Shown one piece after another: positions 1 through 17,584 of a DNA stretch of 64,000 nucleotides. Each line of letters begins with the position of its first letter. Positions within the stretch are counted from its first letter, which is position 1. Source of the stretch: Mugil cephalus (lineage: Eukaryota; Chordata; Actinopteri; Mugiliformes; Mugilidae); assembly GCF_022458985.1 (NCBI RefSeq), contig NC_061789.1, positions 21,680,357-21,744,356 of the forward strand, given 5' to 3'. A program made the position numbers and the translations under genes. Under the pieces are notes generated by a model. It did not search any database. It saw only the letters and a list, made by a program, of their open reading frames with translations, and had not been told where the DNA came from.

Positions 1-551
1 GTCATTTCTTCCTGAAGAAACCTTTGGACGCCCAGATCTTGGTTTGTCTTCCAAGCTGTTGGTTGGTCTGTATTTCTGTAGAGTGGATCCAGCTGCTCAA
101 GGAATGCATCTGCACTTCCAGGTGATCTGGGGACATCTGTATCATTCCAGGCTGAGAATCTGTATCTTCATGTGTGTTTCCTGCGTTACCTTCCTTGTTT
201 TATCCATTTTTCTCTCTGAAGAACTTTCAAATGTACTGGCTTAATATAGACACGAATCACAGCAACAGAAAAATATAATATAATAAAAAACATGGTCTTC
301 ATTAGTAAAGCACTGGAACCAAAATGACCCAATACTTCTTACGTATTTTTATGGAACCAATCGATTTTAAGCTGTTAATGACTGTTTTAGGATTTGTCTA
401 GTATTTTGTCTGTGACTTGAAGATCTAAGAGTGATCATAATAAAATATTTCACAAATGCATGAGTTGTCCAAAAACATTTGTCCACAACTCGTGTCCTTT
501 TTGAAACACCATGGAGACGACATCATCCAAGAAAGTGATTTGTTACTAAGG
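1..551. other. Intergenic, no feature recognised
   Basis: AT-rich sequence with stops in all frames and no recognised repeat family. The short open frame at 44-244 has no family features. Confidence 0.5.
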
Positions 552-586
552 TCAGCACACATATGCTGAATGCATATGTGTGCTGA
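552..586. repeat. Perfect 15-bp inverted repeat (hairpin)
   Basis: The left arm TCAGCACACATATGC (552-566) is exactly reverse-complemented at 572-586, with a 5-base loop TGAAT. At 35 nt in total it is shorter than a microRNA precursor. No function is assigned. Confidence 0.85.
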
Positions 587-1189
587 AATAATGTCAAATA
601 TCAAATGTTTCCCAGACTGCCTCTAAATATTTTAGAGAGCTTTTTTAACAAAAGCTATCACAGCCTGTCTGTAGACATCTTATGAGCATGCCAGTTTATA
701 CATACCTAATACATACACTCATTGTGTTTAGATGCACAGTTTAATCGAGCCTTTCTGGTTGACCTGTTACTTATATAATATGTATAATAAACATATAGCT
801 GATTGATAATAGAACATTTCTTACACTTTTTTAATCTTGTATGTATTGTGTGCTCTACTTACGGTGCAGATAAGATGCACGCTATCCCTCAGGTGATTCT
901 TCTACTGGCTCTATTTACCTTCTTCAGTGACTGGCTTTCTTGGATGTTTCTGTGTGGGTGTGGAGCATGCACACACACATTGTCTAGTTTAACTTCGATT
1001 AAGATGGTGAAATGTGATCGATTTCCGATCGCATTAACAGGGTGTCTTAGTCGGATAACGGGAATATTAGTCGAGACAGAGTAATGTGCTTACATGCACT
1101 TAAGGATGCAATAAACAGATTGAGGCACCTGGTCAGCTTCTCTGGTACTGTTCTTAACTTGTTCATCTTTTACCTCTCTGTTAGAAGCT
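587..1189. other. Intergenic, no feature recognised
   Basis: No gene or repeat family was recognised. The open frame at 803-1084 has no recognisable domain. Confidence 0.45.
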
Positions 1190-2090
1190 TGTTTGTGAGT
1201 CTGGATACCTAGTTTTCAGTAATCCATGGGACTGAGTGTGGGGCTACCCAGGGGTCAGTTCTAGGCCCTACTCTCTTTAACCTCTACTGTATATGCATCC
1301 CATGGGGGACGTCATCAGGAGGCACAGCATCAGCTTCCATAGTTATGCTGATAATACGCAGCTGTACGTTGCTGTGTCTCCTGATGACACAGGGCCTATT
1401 GATGCCCTTTAAACTGTATTTTAGATATCCAGTCATGGATGGCAGAGAATTTCTTACAGCTCAACCAGGACAAAACAGAGGTTTTAGTCATTGGTCCTCA
1501 ACACCAGAGAGAAACTATTACCAAAACAACAGGATTTTAAGGTATTTCAATCTGTAAAAAATCTGGGTGTGATTTCTGACTCTGAGCTTAGTTTTATTCC
1601 ACATATCAAAAACAACCCTTGCAAACCCTGAGGTCCTCTGGCACCGGCCTTTTAACAATACCACAAGCTAGATCTAAGACACACGGGTAGGGGGCATTTA
1701 GTTATTATGGCCCCCGACTGTGGGACAGTCTGCCGGAGAACCTCAGAGCCACAAAGACTGTTGATACTTTTAAAAAGAGACTCAACACTAATTTTTTTAA
1801 TCAGGCTTTTACATGATTTTATTTACATGATTTTATTTCTTCTTAATCCTGTTTTATCACGTTTGATGATTTTAATTCACCCTTTTTATTTATTTATTTC
1901 CATAGTTGATTTATGTTTATGTTCTTTTACATGGCTTATTTTAACTCGTTTTTATTTATTTACTTTTATAATCTATTCTTACCGGACAAAGGGTCTTTTA
2001 ACTTATTTATTTATTAATTATTATTTTTTATTATTATTATTTTATTATTTATTTTTTATTTATTTTTTTATCTACTTATTTTAATATCTT
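1190..2090 (+). mobile_element. L2-type LINE fragment (reverse transcriptase and 3' end), degenerate
   Basis: Translated across several frameshifts, the segment gives landmarks of the L2/Maui LINE reverse transcriptase. These are a QGSVLGPTLFNLY-like block near 1250-1285, a YADNTQLY block near 1342-1365 (the active-site YADD with its second D changed), and WMAENFLQLNQDKTEVLVIG near 1437-1495. A C-terminal LWDSLPENLR-like block follows near 1715-1745. About 300 bp of T-rich low-complexity sequence comes after. Frameshifts and stops make it a dead, 5'-truncated copy. Confidence 0.8.
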
Positions 2091-2094
2091 ACCA

Positions 2095-2345
2095 TATCTG
2101 CTGTCCCCTGGGTCGCCTCTGTCTGGGTGGTTGACGCTCTGCACTTAGGTGTGGGGCCCGCCTCTCTGCCCGAGGTGGGGTGATCTTTGTGGCGGCGCCC
2201 GCATGGTTAAGGGCTGGGAGTTCCCCTCAGTGTGGACAGGCCCCCTCCCTAAAGGTAGCGTCCACTACTACCTGAAGATCGGAAGTAACGCGTTCTACAC
2301 GGACTCCTTGAAGTGCTACACACACAATGTTACCCACTTCTAGAA
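2095..2345. other. GC-rich block, probably part of a repeat
   Basis: This is conspicuously GC-rich against its AT-rich surroundings and directly follows the LINE tail. It may belong to the LINE 3' region or to a separate inserted repeat. No coding signature was seen. Confidence 0.35.
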
Positions 2346-3099
2346 GACCGGCAGCACGAATTTGGAACTTTGAATGTGAAAGCGAACAGCCAACAGCCCT
2401 GTATGGACTACTGCAAAGAGGAGAAGGTTGGAAAACAGTTCAATTTCGGATTGTCAGTGACGACGTAACGTCACATATTCGTGTTTTACTGTTGTTCACT
2501 ACAATGATAAAATCCGTTTTTATTGCACTTAATCACAGCTTGGTCTTGTTATGTTTGTGAATAAGCAGCTATTGAAGTCAGTAAACATGATGTCATGCTT
2601 GGGAAATGGGTGAAATAACCAACAGCATGTAGCTACTTGTTTAATGAAAAACTCGAATGGCCTTCTGAGAGTAAATGCTAAAATCCTCTCCATTTTCTTT
2701 TAGTATCATCATGAAACGGAACAAGAAGGACATGTCCTTTTTTTTATTTTTTATTTCTATTTTTCCTCCTTACTGTATATAAAGAAAGAGTGGAATGATG
2801 AGTGTGACTTAGATAAAGATAGTGTGATTGTACATTTAAGTTTCATGCTGTGAAAAACAACTCTGCATGTAGCTAAATGCTAAGCTTTAAAAAATGGCAT
2901 TGTGCAGATAAAAGTTTTATTTTATGCAAAAACAAAAATCTTGTTTTGGTTTTAAATAAACTAAACTAAACATTTTGAACGCTTAAATATTGCCCTGTTT
3001 TGTCCTAATATGTGCCCCCCTGAAAAAACACTGGCCCCACCTCGGTCCCCCAGGTAATTTTGATCTACAACCGCCACTGCTGACTAGGTATTTATTTCA
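2346..3099. other. Intergenic, no feature recognised
   Basis: AT-rich with stops in all frames. Nothing recognisable. Confidence 0.4.
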
Positions 3100-3275
3100 G
3101 TCACACTGGTTTAATTTTTGGCTAAAAAGTTGCTGAATCGATTTCAAGTCACTAAATCGTTTCGGATAGTATCCTTCTTAATGAACCAAAATCTTCCTTG
3201 AATCATATCGGCAACCACGAATCGTGAATCAAATCGAATCGTTGTTAATTTTAAAACAAACTGTTACACCCCTAG
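3100..3275. mobile_element. DNA-transposon terminal fragment
   Basis: Several short repeats of an AATCG/CGAATC type are followed by a GTTACACCCCTAG terminus. This matches a frequent fish DNA-transposon end (the other orientation begins CTAGGGGTGTAAC). No partner end was found upstream, so the copy appears truncated. Confidence 0.5.
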
Positions 3276-3329
3276 TGCATATGTATGTATGCACATGTAT
3301 GTGTTTTGTGTTTATATGTGTCTGCATGT

Positions 3330-3462
3330 GTACATGTTGGGGGGCAGGTTCTTCATTCTGTTTCTTGGTGTAATGTTCTGTTTTTATTGGTGTGAAGCAC
3401 TTTGTGTTGCATCTTTGTAGGAAAAGTGCTCTACAAATAAAGATTGATTGATTGAATTAAAG
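3330..3462 (+). mobile_element. L2-type LINE 3' tail
   Basis: The segment ends GTGCTCTACAAATAAAG followed by GATT repeats. This is the characteristic 3' end of vertebrate L2/CR1-like LINEs. Only the tail is present. Confidence 0.7.
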
Positions 3463-5247
3463 ATTCAAACAATAATTTGTTTTGTTCCATGTAAATGTGC
3501 ATGTAAATGTTCTGACTAATAGTCAGCTTAACTATGAATAACTATAGAGCAGTAAGTTAACTTTAATTATGGAAAGGCAAATGTAAACATAACAAAGGTA
3601 AACTTTGCTTCTCATTTCAGAACTAAATAAAAAAAGGGAATCTAGCAGTAAGTACTAGGTTTTGGTTTAGCCAGTGCTGAATAAGGTATTTGTATCCATC
3701 TGAACTAGAAATCAGCTTTGGTGAACTGAAAAATATCCGAAAATTATTAGCCCATGGGACAATAATGAAGGGTATGATCACTGAGAAAGAAGTGGAACTG
3801 TACACAATATTATCAAAAACATTAAAAATAAAACAGGTTGCTTTTTACAGAAATACATGGTTAACGAGTTATCAGTAATGCTTTTCAGTCCTTTCTCAAA
3901 TCCTTATCTTTGACCTTTCAGATGTATTGTTTCATTATAGTGATATAAGCGAAAATAAGAAGACTACTTTTACAGCGATCTCAGCGTTTGACCACCGGTT
4001 TCTGATACATTCATCTTTGAGTCCATGTGAAAAGTAAAGCATGTTCCTGAAATATTGTGTTCAAGAGAGGTGAGGTCATGCTGAAAAGTGACATTGACCA
4101 CTGGCCTCTAAAATCTAATTACTGACTTGTTAATTGTTCCTGAGATATCATATTCACAAGAATGGATTTGAGAAACAACTACTACTGCAAGTCATAAGCT
4201 ACATGACTAGCACTTGGATGCCTTATCAATATGAATTTAAGGCCCTAAGCCAGGCTTTAATTAGGCATTTTTTAGACATCTATCATGTTCAGATATGTTT
4301 GGTATGGTGTGCTAATGTTAAAACAAACTGAAAGCTAAACGTGTCTTGTGATGCAGGAAACAGAGACACATCCATATACTGTCATACAGGTTAATAAAGA
4401 GAGGACATGTTGAAAAAGCAATATGCATGCATAGTGAGTAATAAAACATATCAAAGAAAGGCATTAGAAAAAAGGTAAAAAGAAATCCTGTCAGAGAGAT
4501 GAGGGGGGATAGCACAGCATGCATGGGCTGGGGTATGAGATCAGCTAGCAAACATCTCCTCAATTCAGCAGGGACAAATCAGTACCGAGCCCTGAATGGT
4601 CTCACATAGTTCTAATGGGTAGAGACGCAATTAAACCTTATATTTTAACTTGCTCTGCTTTCAGTCACTAAGAAAGGTGAGTCAATGGAAACAGATGGAA
4701 AACTAAGGCTTATGGTCTGTATCTGAACAGTGGGAAAGAAGATAGAAAAATAAAGATACTGGGAAAAAAAAGAAGAAGAAGAAAATAGGACCAGTTTAGC
4801 TGCTGGACTCCCACATAGAATTCACCTGAGCGTAGTCTCATGCCCTGCTTGTGTCTTCATGGAGACAGGGCTCCTGTGAGTGTCTCTTTGCAGGTTGATA
4901 GTAAGTGAGCTAGCAAGTTATATTATTGATTTCCACACAATTTCACTCACAAGATTAGCAGAAAAAAGCTACTATGTGGCCAGGTCCTCAAACACAAACT
5001 GCTTTGAATAGCTAGAAGAACCTGCTTTATATTCTCATCACTGTTTCATTTCTTTGCATGTGTTCCCTTGATCAAACTTCAATTGGTATTTTTAGTCCTA
5101 TGCCCCCTTTCTGAGTTCTGTTTAATAGCACACATCAAATCAGATAAAGTATTCTCTGACATTCCTCTCACAATCTTTCACATTCCAAAACGTCAACTAG
5201 TAGACTGGACTGAACTGCATCTTATAGTCAAATCTAGGATATACATA
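3463..5247. other. Intergenic, no gene recognised
   Basis: No coding exon or known repeat was seen apart from a short GAA run at about 4771-4784. Short open frames on both strands lack domain features. Confidence 0.45.
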
Positions 5248-5322
5248 CCAGTGGAAAGGTTGGACATACCTTCTCACTGAATTGGATATGAAGTTGGGTC
5301 CAAACTTTTGACTATAAATGTA
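5248..5322. mobile_element. Miniature Tc1-type element (terminal repeats only)
   Basis: The left end CAGTGGAAAGGTTGGACATA and the right end GTCCAAACTTTTGACT face each other about 40 bp apart. This resembles the terminal inverted repeats of a fish Tc1 transposon with its whole interior lost. A second such unit lies at 61165-61238. Confidence 0.6.
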
Positions 5323-5334
5323 CATAAACTGTGG

Positions 5335-7075
5335 ATAACAAGTATTAGCACCACTCAGAATTTTTGACATTTCTTCATTAATGGTTCAAAACATCAGCAG
5401 AAGTTCTGACAATAGTCAACAGGCACCCAATCAATCAAATGAGACCAAAATGTTGAACTTTTCTGTTATGATAAATGACTCAATATTACATATCTGTGGG
5501 GTGCAAAACTAAGTGCACCTTTAGGATTACAAGTTTTGTTTCATTATCATATTTTGTGACCTGTTAGAGCCGCAGATGCCAATTAGCTTTAAGCTATAAT
5601 CTGGTACAGTGCATCAAATGGCAGTATTTATCAGTTATTTGTCACAGTCTGATCAACACATGTTTATGGAAATGTATAATGGCACTGATAAAATAGTTTT
5701 CTAAGGACCTCAGAAAAAGAGTTGTTGTTACACAACAGACTGGAAAATATTACAAAACCACCTCTAAAGGGTTTGGGATCCTCAGATCGTAAACATATAG
5801 AGGAGATTTAAGATGACTGTTGCCCTCCACGACTGTAGTCAACCAGCTTTTAGAGATCACTCCAAAAGCAAGACGCATAATAGTGTGAGAGGTCACACGG
5901 GACCCACAGGTGATTCCTGAGTGATTAAAGGTCTCTCTTACATTGGGTAATACTGTTTTAATGTTCACAAGTCCAGTTCTCTGCCAGGAGAACACTGAAC
6001 AGGCATGGTGTTCATGGCAGAGTGGCAAGGAGAAACACACTGCTCTCCAAAAGGAATTGTTCTCCCTCTCTGCAGTTTGCTAAACAGCATGTGGACACGC
6101 CAGAAAACTATTGGGAAAATGGTTTGTGGACGTATGAAACCAAAGCAGAATTATTTGGTTTAAATGAGAGGCGTCATGTTTGGAGACCAATTTATTCCAT
6201 TGCTGCATTCCAGCATTAGATTCTCGTCCAGACTGTGGGAGTAGCAATGACCTTGTTTAGGTATGTTTTGTATCTTGGGCCAGGATGGATTGCCATCATT
6301 GATAAACCAATCAATTCCAAATTATACCAAAAGAAAATGAAAGAACTTGTCAGAATTCCTATTCAATTTGAGTCAATTTTATTTCTATATCAATTACAAA
6401 CTGTATTTTTAAAAGGAAGAAACCTTGACAGATGTACACATGTAAGCATACATCTGTCATAGATACATCTCAGTGTTCTCTCACTTCTCTGTCTTAACAA
6501 TGAACAATTTAGGAATAGATGTTATTTTCATTGAAAAATTGCAGTCTTCTGTATAATTTAGCAAATACACCGGTTTGACACCCGGGATGTAGATCATGTT
6601 TCTGTGAGCTGAATCTTAAGAGAAAGTGGGTCATGCAGCAAGAGCATAAGCACTCACTAAGAAAATGGTTAAGAAAGAACAAAATTAATGTATTGGAATA
6701 GTTAAGTTAAAGTCCTGAACTTAACACACCAGAAATGCTGAAGGATCTGAAGTAGGCAGTTCATGAGAGGAAACTGACCAACATCTCAGAACTGAAGTGG
6801 TTCTGTGGAGAGGAATGGGCTTAAAACCTTCCCAGTCACTCTGGGCGACAGATCAGAAGTTACGTTTAGTTGCCGTTATTCCTGTACAAGGGGAACCCAT
6901 CATATACCAAAAACCTTTACTTTTACATCGCACAGGTGTACAAATGATTAATTTTCTTGAACAAACTAAAAAAAAAAAAAGAAGAAAAAAAAAGCACAAT
7001 GTTTCTGTTTCATTTGTTTGTCTACTGTCAGGACAGCAAATTCTCAGCGGTGCAAATACTTTTAGCTGGCACATA
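5335..7075 (+). mobile_element. Degenerate Tc1/mariner transposon
   Basis: Nearly the whole element is recognisable but broken. The outer segment with ATATTACATATCTGTGG (5486-5502) matches the usual Tc1 5' region. The transposase is visible in pieces on the + strand: the LQFAKQHVDTPENYWEN block near 6073-6120, followed by LWTYETKAELFGLNERRHVW to about 6180, where a catalytic D is replaced by Y (normally LWTDETK). The C-terminal portion, with NLKRKWVMQQ-, VLE- and EEWA-like stretches, lies near 6610-6830. Frameshifts, stops and a foreign insertion make it non-functional. The ends at about 5335 and 7075 are approximate. Confidence 0.85.
6361..6595. repeat. Repeat nested inside the Tc1 element
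   Basis: Transposase homology stops near 6360 and resumes near 6596. The intervening DNA starts with an ATTCAATTTGAGTCAATTTTAT motif and contains AGGAAGAAACCTTGACAG. Both are shared with the dispersed repeats at 37403 and 45634, so this looks like a later insertion. Confidence 0.6.
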
Positions 7076-8789
7076 CATAGTACAAGACATATTTTTAATA
7101 GGCAATCATAACATTTCTTAATCAATATAGCTTTGATTTACTGTGACTAAGAGAGTATAGTGGCATGCAGCTTGTTACCCCTTCATCAGGTAACACTCCT
7201 GGGAACACTGCATATTTCCTAATGTGCTAAAATTAGAATAAACTAACACAGATTCTTTAGGAAAAGGGTATTTTGTTACAGGTTCTAGTAATATAAAATA
7301 TGAACTTCCATGTGATTATCATGTTTGCTGACAGGTCCATGCTAAAGAAAATAAAAGCTTACCCAGCACAAACAGTGCATTGTAGGCTTCATGTTTCAGC
7401 AAGCGAGTTGAGTACTTAGGCAGAACCCTAGCACTATTCAGATGATGTGCGTGTGTATATATCACTTTTCTACATATGTCATGTTATTTTTACCAACTCG
7501 CATACACAATTGCCATGTACTGGGAGGAAGGTCAGTGGCTCAGGGGTTCACTATCTTGCTCAACGACACTTTGGCATCTGGTCCATGTTCCCAGGATCAA
7601 ACTGCTAGCCTCTGTAATTCATGAACAACCTGTATGTGTATGTGTGACTGTTTAGGGCTGAGTTAAGGCAATGGAATATTTTCACAAAGATAGAAACACA
7701 TAGGTACCTCATAAATTGACAAACAAGCACATTTTGTGCTCTGGAGTCATTTAATTTGGTGTTACAATCCATGATAGTCATGCACCTCCCTCTTTTTGGG
7801 TTGAGGCTTTTTGACTATTTTTCATCTTTTTTCATCTCACTCTGCATTCATTTTGCCATGACTGCTGCCATGACTGCTGGCCAGTCCCATGCTTCAGTCA
7901 AGTTGCTTCAATCTCTGGAAACCAGATTTTTATTCAGTTCGTTCTTTTGATGTAATGAAGCACTGGTGGAATCAGCTAGGGTCTGGACCAGGTATAGTTG
8001 ACTTCATCAGCTAGCATGGTCAACTAGCAACTAACATTTGTTAGATTCAGTTGCAGAAGGGGTGCTAACTACCATAGGTTAGTGTGGATAGGAATCTTTG
8101 TTAATTAAGTTGTTTAATTTTATGGATTAAAAGAATTGTGGGCTATTCAAGATTTTGTTTTTGGTTTTATTTCTTTTATTGATTTAGCAACACATACTCC
8201 CTTTTTCATTTTAAGTTATATCTGTATCTTAGTTTAATATTGAGTTGTTAGAGAATTAAATAACTTAAAACTTTAAAATAAAAAACAATTAAAATAATTA
8301 TATTGTTTGTTTATTTTTTAAGCTTCACCCCAAATAGATATGTTTACTAATTTGCCACTAAGCAGCCTCCGCATTCTTCAGAAAGTGCTTTATAATACAA
8401 GCTAAACAAGTGCATATATGCCTCGACCCGAGCTTGTGTAACTAACCATCCTCTCTGTACATAGTTGCTTTGTATTTGCCATGTTGAAGCAGAGAATAGC
8501 ATTTCACAGTTAAACCAAGTGAATGCAACAATCCAAATATCCAATGGTCAATACTGCCATCTAATGGACATCACTCAGCTGTACCGACAACTGAAACTGC
8601 TGAGTGTATAAGTGTATTTCAAATTTGCAGGTTCTCTGATTAAAAATGGGCAACGGGCCTCTGAATTCTTAGTGGTATGAATTCAATAAGGTGCTGGACA
8701 CATTCCTATGAAATTTCGGGCAATATTGACAAGATAGTATCCTGCCTCATTTTGGGGGTAATTTGAGCACAGTGAAATCTTTGCTTGGT
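7076..8789. other. Intergenic, no gene recognised
   Basis: No coding exon was recognised. The only repeat-like segment is at 7505-7625. Confidence 0.4.
7505..7625. repeat. Dispersed fish repeat fragment
   Basis: The CTTGCTCAACGACACTTTGG segment followed by a GATCAAACTGCTAGCC-like stretch resembles a widespread fish interspersed repeat. It is degenerate and its class is not determined here. Confidence 0.4.
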
Positions 8790-8982
8790 CACTCTAAATT
8801 GACCCTAGGTGTGCATGTGAGTGCAAATGGTTGTATGTCTCAGTGTTAGCCCTGGGATAGGCTGGCGACCTGTCCAGGGTGTACCCCGCCTCTCACCCGA
8901 TGCCAGCTGGGATAGGCTCCAGCAACCCCCGCAACCCTAGTGCAGGATTAAGCGATACGGAAGATGAGATGAGATGAGATGA
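8790..8982 (+). mobile_element. Short retroposon copy A (GATGA-tailed)
   Basis: The segment runs from ACTCTAAATTGACCCTAGGT through GTCCAGGGTGTACCCCGCCT and GGGATAGGCTCCAGCAACCC to a GATGAGATGA tail. It is one of three copies in the window (also 45428-45633 and 49345-49621). Copy C has a target-site duplication, which supports retroposition. Confidence 0.8.
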
Positions 8983-10449
8983 AATCCTTGCAGTTAATAC
9001 AAAGGAGACTGGATCCATCACTGGATTCATGTAGTATACACTGCATCCTAAATGTCACTGCAGAAATTGCACTTGTCCATTGAAGCCTATAATTTTGCCA
9101 TTCTTGTTGTTTATTCAGTGCTGCTTTCTACATATTGGTTGAACCTTTGCCTTTCTAGCAGCTGGAAGACGTGTGGCAATTGTTTTCTGACCTATGCTAT
9201 CAACAGGGCATTTATGTCCACTCAACTAGATCTCTTTTTTTTTAAACGGTGCCCTGTAAACTGTAGAGATGGTTGGATGTGAAACCACCAGTAAATCTGC
9301 TGTTTCTGAAATATGCAGAAGAGAAAGGGCAGATATATGAATATGGGACTAATAGTATACATTTTCGCACAATCTCTGGAAAGTATTGAGTGTTGCACTT
9401 GTGATAGCTTTTTCTGCAGTGTCCCAGCTCTTTTAATATAATTTAATCAAAATCATTTAATTTTACAGCAAATGTTTGTACAGTTAATCTTGCGGTAGAT
9501 AAAGACAAACCTGGCACATCCACAACAACACTCATGGTGTCAATGAGTTGTTAACAGCTCATCTAACAGTTTTTAGTATTTATTATTGTCTTATGTTCTC
9601 TTTCAATTAATATTTAAGTGACCCTGCTACCTTTTTGGACCAGACAGGGTCGTCTTTAGGTTAGAACTTGACAGAACTTGAACTTCAATAACAAAGGTCA
9701 CATTCTACATTCTCTGTCAATTGCCATTTATATTCCTGTAATGAGCACTGCGATGCATTTTCACTGTATACCTGCCTCTCTGAAGGGCTTCCATCATAGA
9801 GGTCTGTCTCAGGTGTGGCGACATTTCCCTGCACTTCCTCTCTGCACTTTTTACTTTTTTTTAATTTATCACAGCTTCATTGTCATAAAAGTATTAATAT
9901 TTTTTGTGAAAGCGCACTGATATTTTGATGTGAAGACTAATTCTAAAAAAACACATGTCTAGATCGGAAGTACACACACAGCGTGCTGAGGGGAAAAAGT
10001 ATGTCAGACTTCTTTTTGTTTCTTTATGTTTCTTTTCTCATGGGCAAAGTGCCTTAGAGGGATATATAATTTTGCTGCCAAATAAGTTGCAGTGATTTTC
10101 CTGTTTCTACAGGCAATGAGGGTATGTTATTTCACTAAAACTATGCAATGTACATGCATATTCACATAATTTTCCATTATTACAGTAAGTTGATTTTCTC
10201 AACCTCCCATTAAAAATATCAGTACTTGTTTAGAACATTTGTTTATATAAACACAAATTAAATATAATATACATAAATAAATAACTTTTATAACCTTGCT
10301 GTCTTGCGGAAAGTGGACAGTCAAACTGAATAAAAGCAGAAATATATATATATATACTTTACTTTACTTTATTATCAGCATTATTAATAATAAAGGGAAA
10401 GTTATGAATCAGCACAATGGAGCAAATTCATTGCTATAAAGTGTAATTG

Positions 10450-10450
<1 letters not shown>
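8983..10450. other. Intergenic, no feature recognised
   Basis: No gene, RNA or clear repeat was recognised, apart from an AT run near 10342-10357. Confidence 0.4.

Positions 10451-10505
<55 letters not shown>
10451..10505. repeat. (TG)n microsatellite, about 27 units
   Basis: Uninterrupted alternating TG. It lies about 2 kb upstream of fscn2. Confidence 0.98.
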
Positions 10506-10508
<3 letters not shown>

Positions 10509-11928
10509 ATGTGCATTAGATTGTAGCTTTTCGATCATATTTCATTCTGCAGAGATGCCTGGCAAGGAGAGGAGGTTGAACGAAAAACAAACAAGCAAGG
10601 CTGCGACAGACATAGACTACTTTGCTTTGCACTGCTCTCTCACAAAGATATGGGGTATGGACAATGATATGGTATGTTGTGATTCCATTGTACATTCTTT
10701 ATGAATATGGGTTTCTACAATTCAACCAGTTATATTGTAAGGTGTGTTTCTGTATGGTGTTTCAAATGCATGCTCCATGTGCCCCCTTTTAACTCCTGCC
10801 CCTCCAAAGGTCTTTGCACGGCCCAGTGCCTCTCTCATTAATGATGCCACTATTTGTGAAAACTAAATGAAGTTGAAGCTATGTTCACCTCCAGCAGCTA
10901 CAACAGTAACATAATGCTTGATTGCACAATTAAGTATTAATAATCAAACTGTGTCATGAATAGTAATATATAAATAGCAATGTGCTTTAATTTAAGTATT
11001 CTTTTTACACAAGGACTTTAACTGCAATTATGATACTGTGTTGGTACTTTGACTGATGCAAAGCATCTAAATAATCCTTCCACTGCTCTAGATTTACTTA
11101 TCATTTAGATGAACATTTGTATGTTAACTCCTACAGAGGTCTGAGGTCATAATGCAGATCACTCTTAAGGCTACCAGATGAGAGAACTTGCTTTCAACGA
11201 TTATGAAGTAGAAGTAGAAATAGAAATAATGCCCTCGTGAATTTGTTCTGTGTTTGGTTTTTATAGTTTGAATCCCACTCGTTTGTGGATTTGGAACACA
11301 GTTCTCCTTGGCATTACACTCAGCATTCAAGATAACCTGTGAAAGAGTTAATGCTCTTACAAAGGTTGAATCTTAGCTAGCACTGTGACAAAGGTCAGGG
11401 AGCACTGAGTCGTATTCTATATTATTGATTGACAGACAGAATAACATGAGGGTCTGGAAGGATTACAAGGAATAAGGTAGGGAATTAACCAAGGTGAAAG
11501 GAAAGAACAGGCAAATGACTGTGTATTCAAATGTATGCTAGTCAAATTCATCTTAGCTCACACACTTCACCAATTTAAATATCAAGGTGAGGGTGAAGCA
11601 TGCAGATCATTTCTACATAGCTCATCTAAACCCATGTGTGGCAAACTGGTGGAATAATTGACTTGGGAGTTAAGACTATGAATCGAAATGAGCCATATTT
11701 GATTTGCAAATCAATTCGCAAAAAAATTCAGTTTTAATCTACATCACGTCTTTTAAAAGGCAGAAAGCTTATTCTCAAAATGTGCTTTTATTTACAAAAA
11801 GTGCCTCATGAAAAATGCAATTAACCTTCACCTTTTGAAACAAGAAGGAAGAACAGCAGGGAGCAACCAAAAGCACCATTATTCACTCGACTGTTTCCAA
11901 TTGGACTGTGGCTCATCCGCAGATAAGG
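10506..11928. other. Intergenic upstream of fscn2
   Basis: No coding exon or repeat was recognised. It could contain distal regulatory DNA, but nothing specific is visible. Confidence 0.4.
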
Positions 11929-11943
11929 CTAGGATAATCCTAG
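11929..11943. promoter_or_regulatory. Palindromic TAATCC (CRX/OTX-type) site upstream of fscn2
   Basis: CTAGGATAATCCTAG is a perfect palindrome around one central base. It contains TAATCC, the core bound by photoreceptor homeodomain factors CRX and OTX, and it lies about 550 bp upstream of the fscn2 start codon. A second TAATCC lies at 12216-12221. Functional use is inferred from the gene's known retinal expression. Confidence 0.4.
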
Positions 11944-12179
11944 GGCTCGAAAGTGTGGCTAATAGTATGTAAACCTAAATATGGGAATGAGAACTGGAAT
12001 GGAAATGTAATTTATCTGACAAATAAGTGTGCCACGCTTACAGGAAAGAAAGGCAGGGATGGAGGAAAAAAGGAGGAGATGGCAGAAAAGGGAAATATGG
12101 AAGCAATAGAGAATCTGTACAGGAGAAGGAGAGGGAGGAGGGGAGGTTTTTGGTTGGTGCACTGGTATGTGACGTCATC

Positions 12180-12488
12180 GGCTTGTTGGATTGAGTTGCT
12201 GTGCCCTGCTGAATTTAATCCTACCTCATTAGGCAACCAGGAGCAAGTTCCTGTGCATGCCCTCTGAAGAGAGAGAGAGAGAGAGAGAAAGTGACAGCAG
12301 AAAGAAGGGCCACTAAACGATCCATCAAAGGAGATAAGTGGAGCAAATTCACAGCATCAGAGACAGAGAAGAGGAGAAGTCAAGGGTTTAATTTTTGCTG
12401 CTCAGTCTTATGCCTGCTTTCTATTGCCCTTTGCCTCATTTGTCCTAGATCTCTCCTCTTGCAATCTTAACTTGTGGCCCGGTCAAGC
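12180..12488 (+). promoter_or_regulatory. fscn2 proximal promoter and 5' UTR region
   Basis: The region includes a TAATCC at 12216-12221 and a GA repeat at 12268-12288. No clear TATA box was found, so the transcription start cannot be placed. An in-frame TAA at 12468-12470 sits upstream of the chosen ATG. Confidence 0.4.

Positions 12489-17584
<5,096 letters not shown>

Noticed and set aside
552..586. MicroRNA precursor
   Set aside because: The 15-bp stem is too short for Drosha/Dicer processing.
12474..12488. Upstream GTG start for fascin-2
   Set aside because: The family begins MPTNG. The ATG at 12489 has a good context and follows an in-frame stop at 12468.
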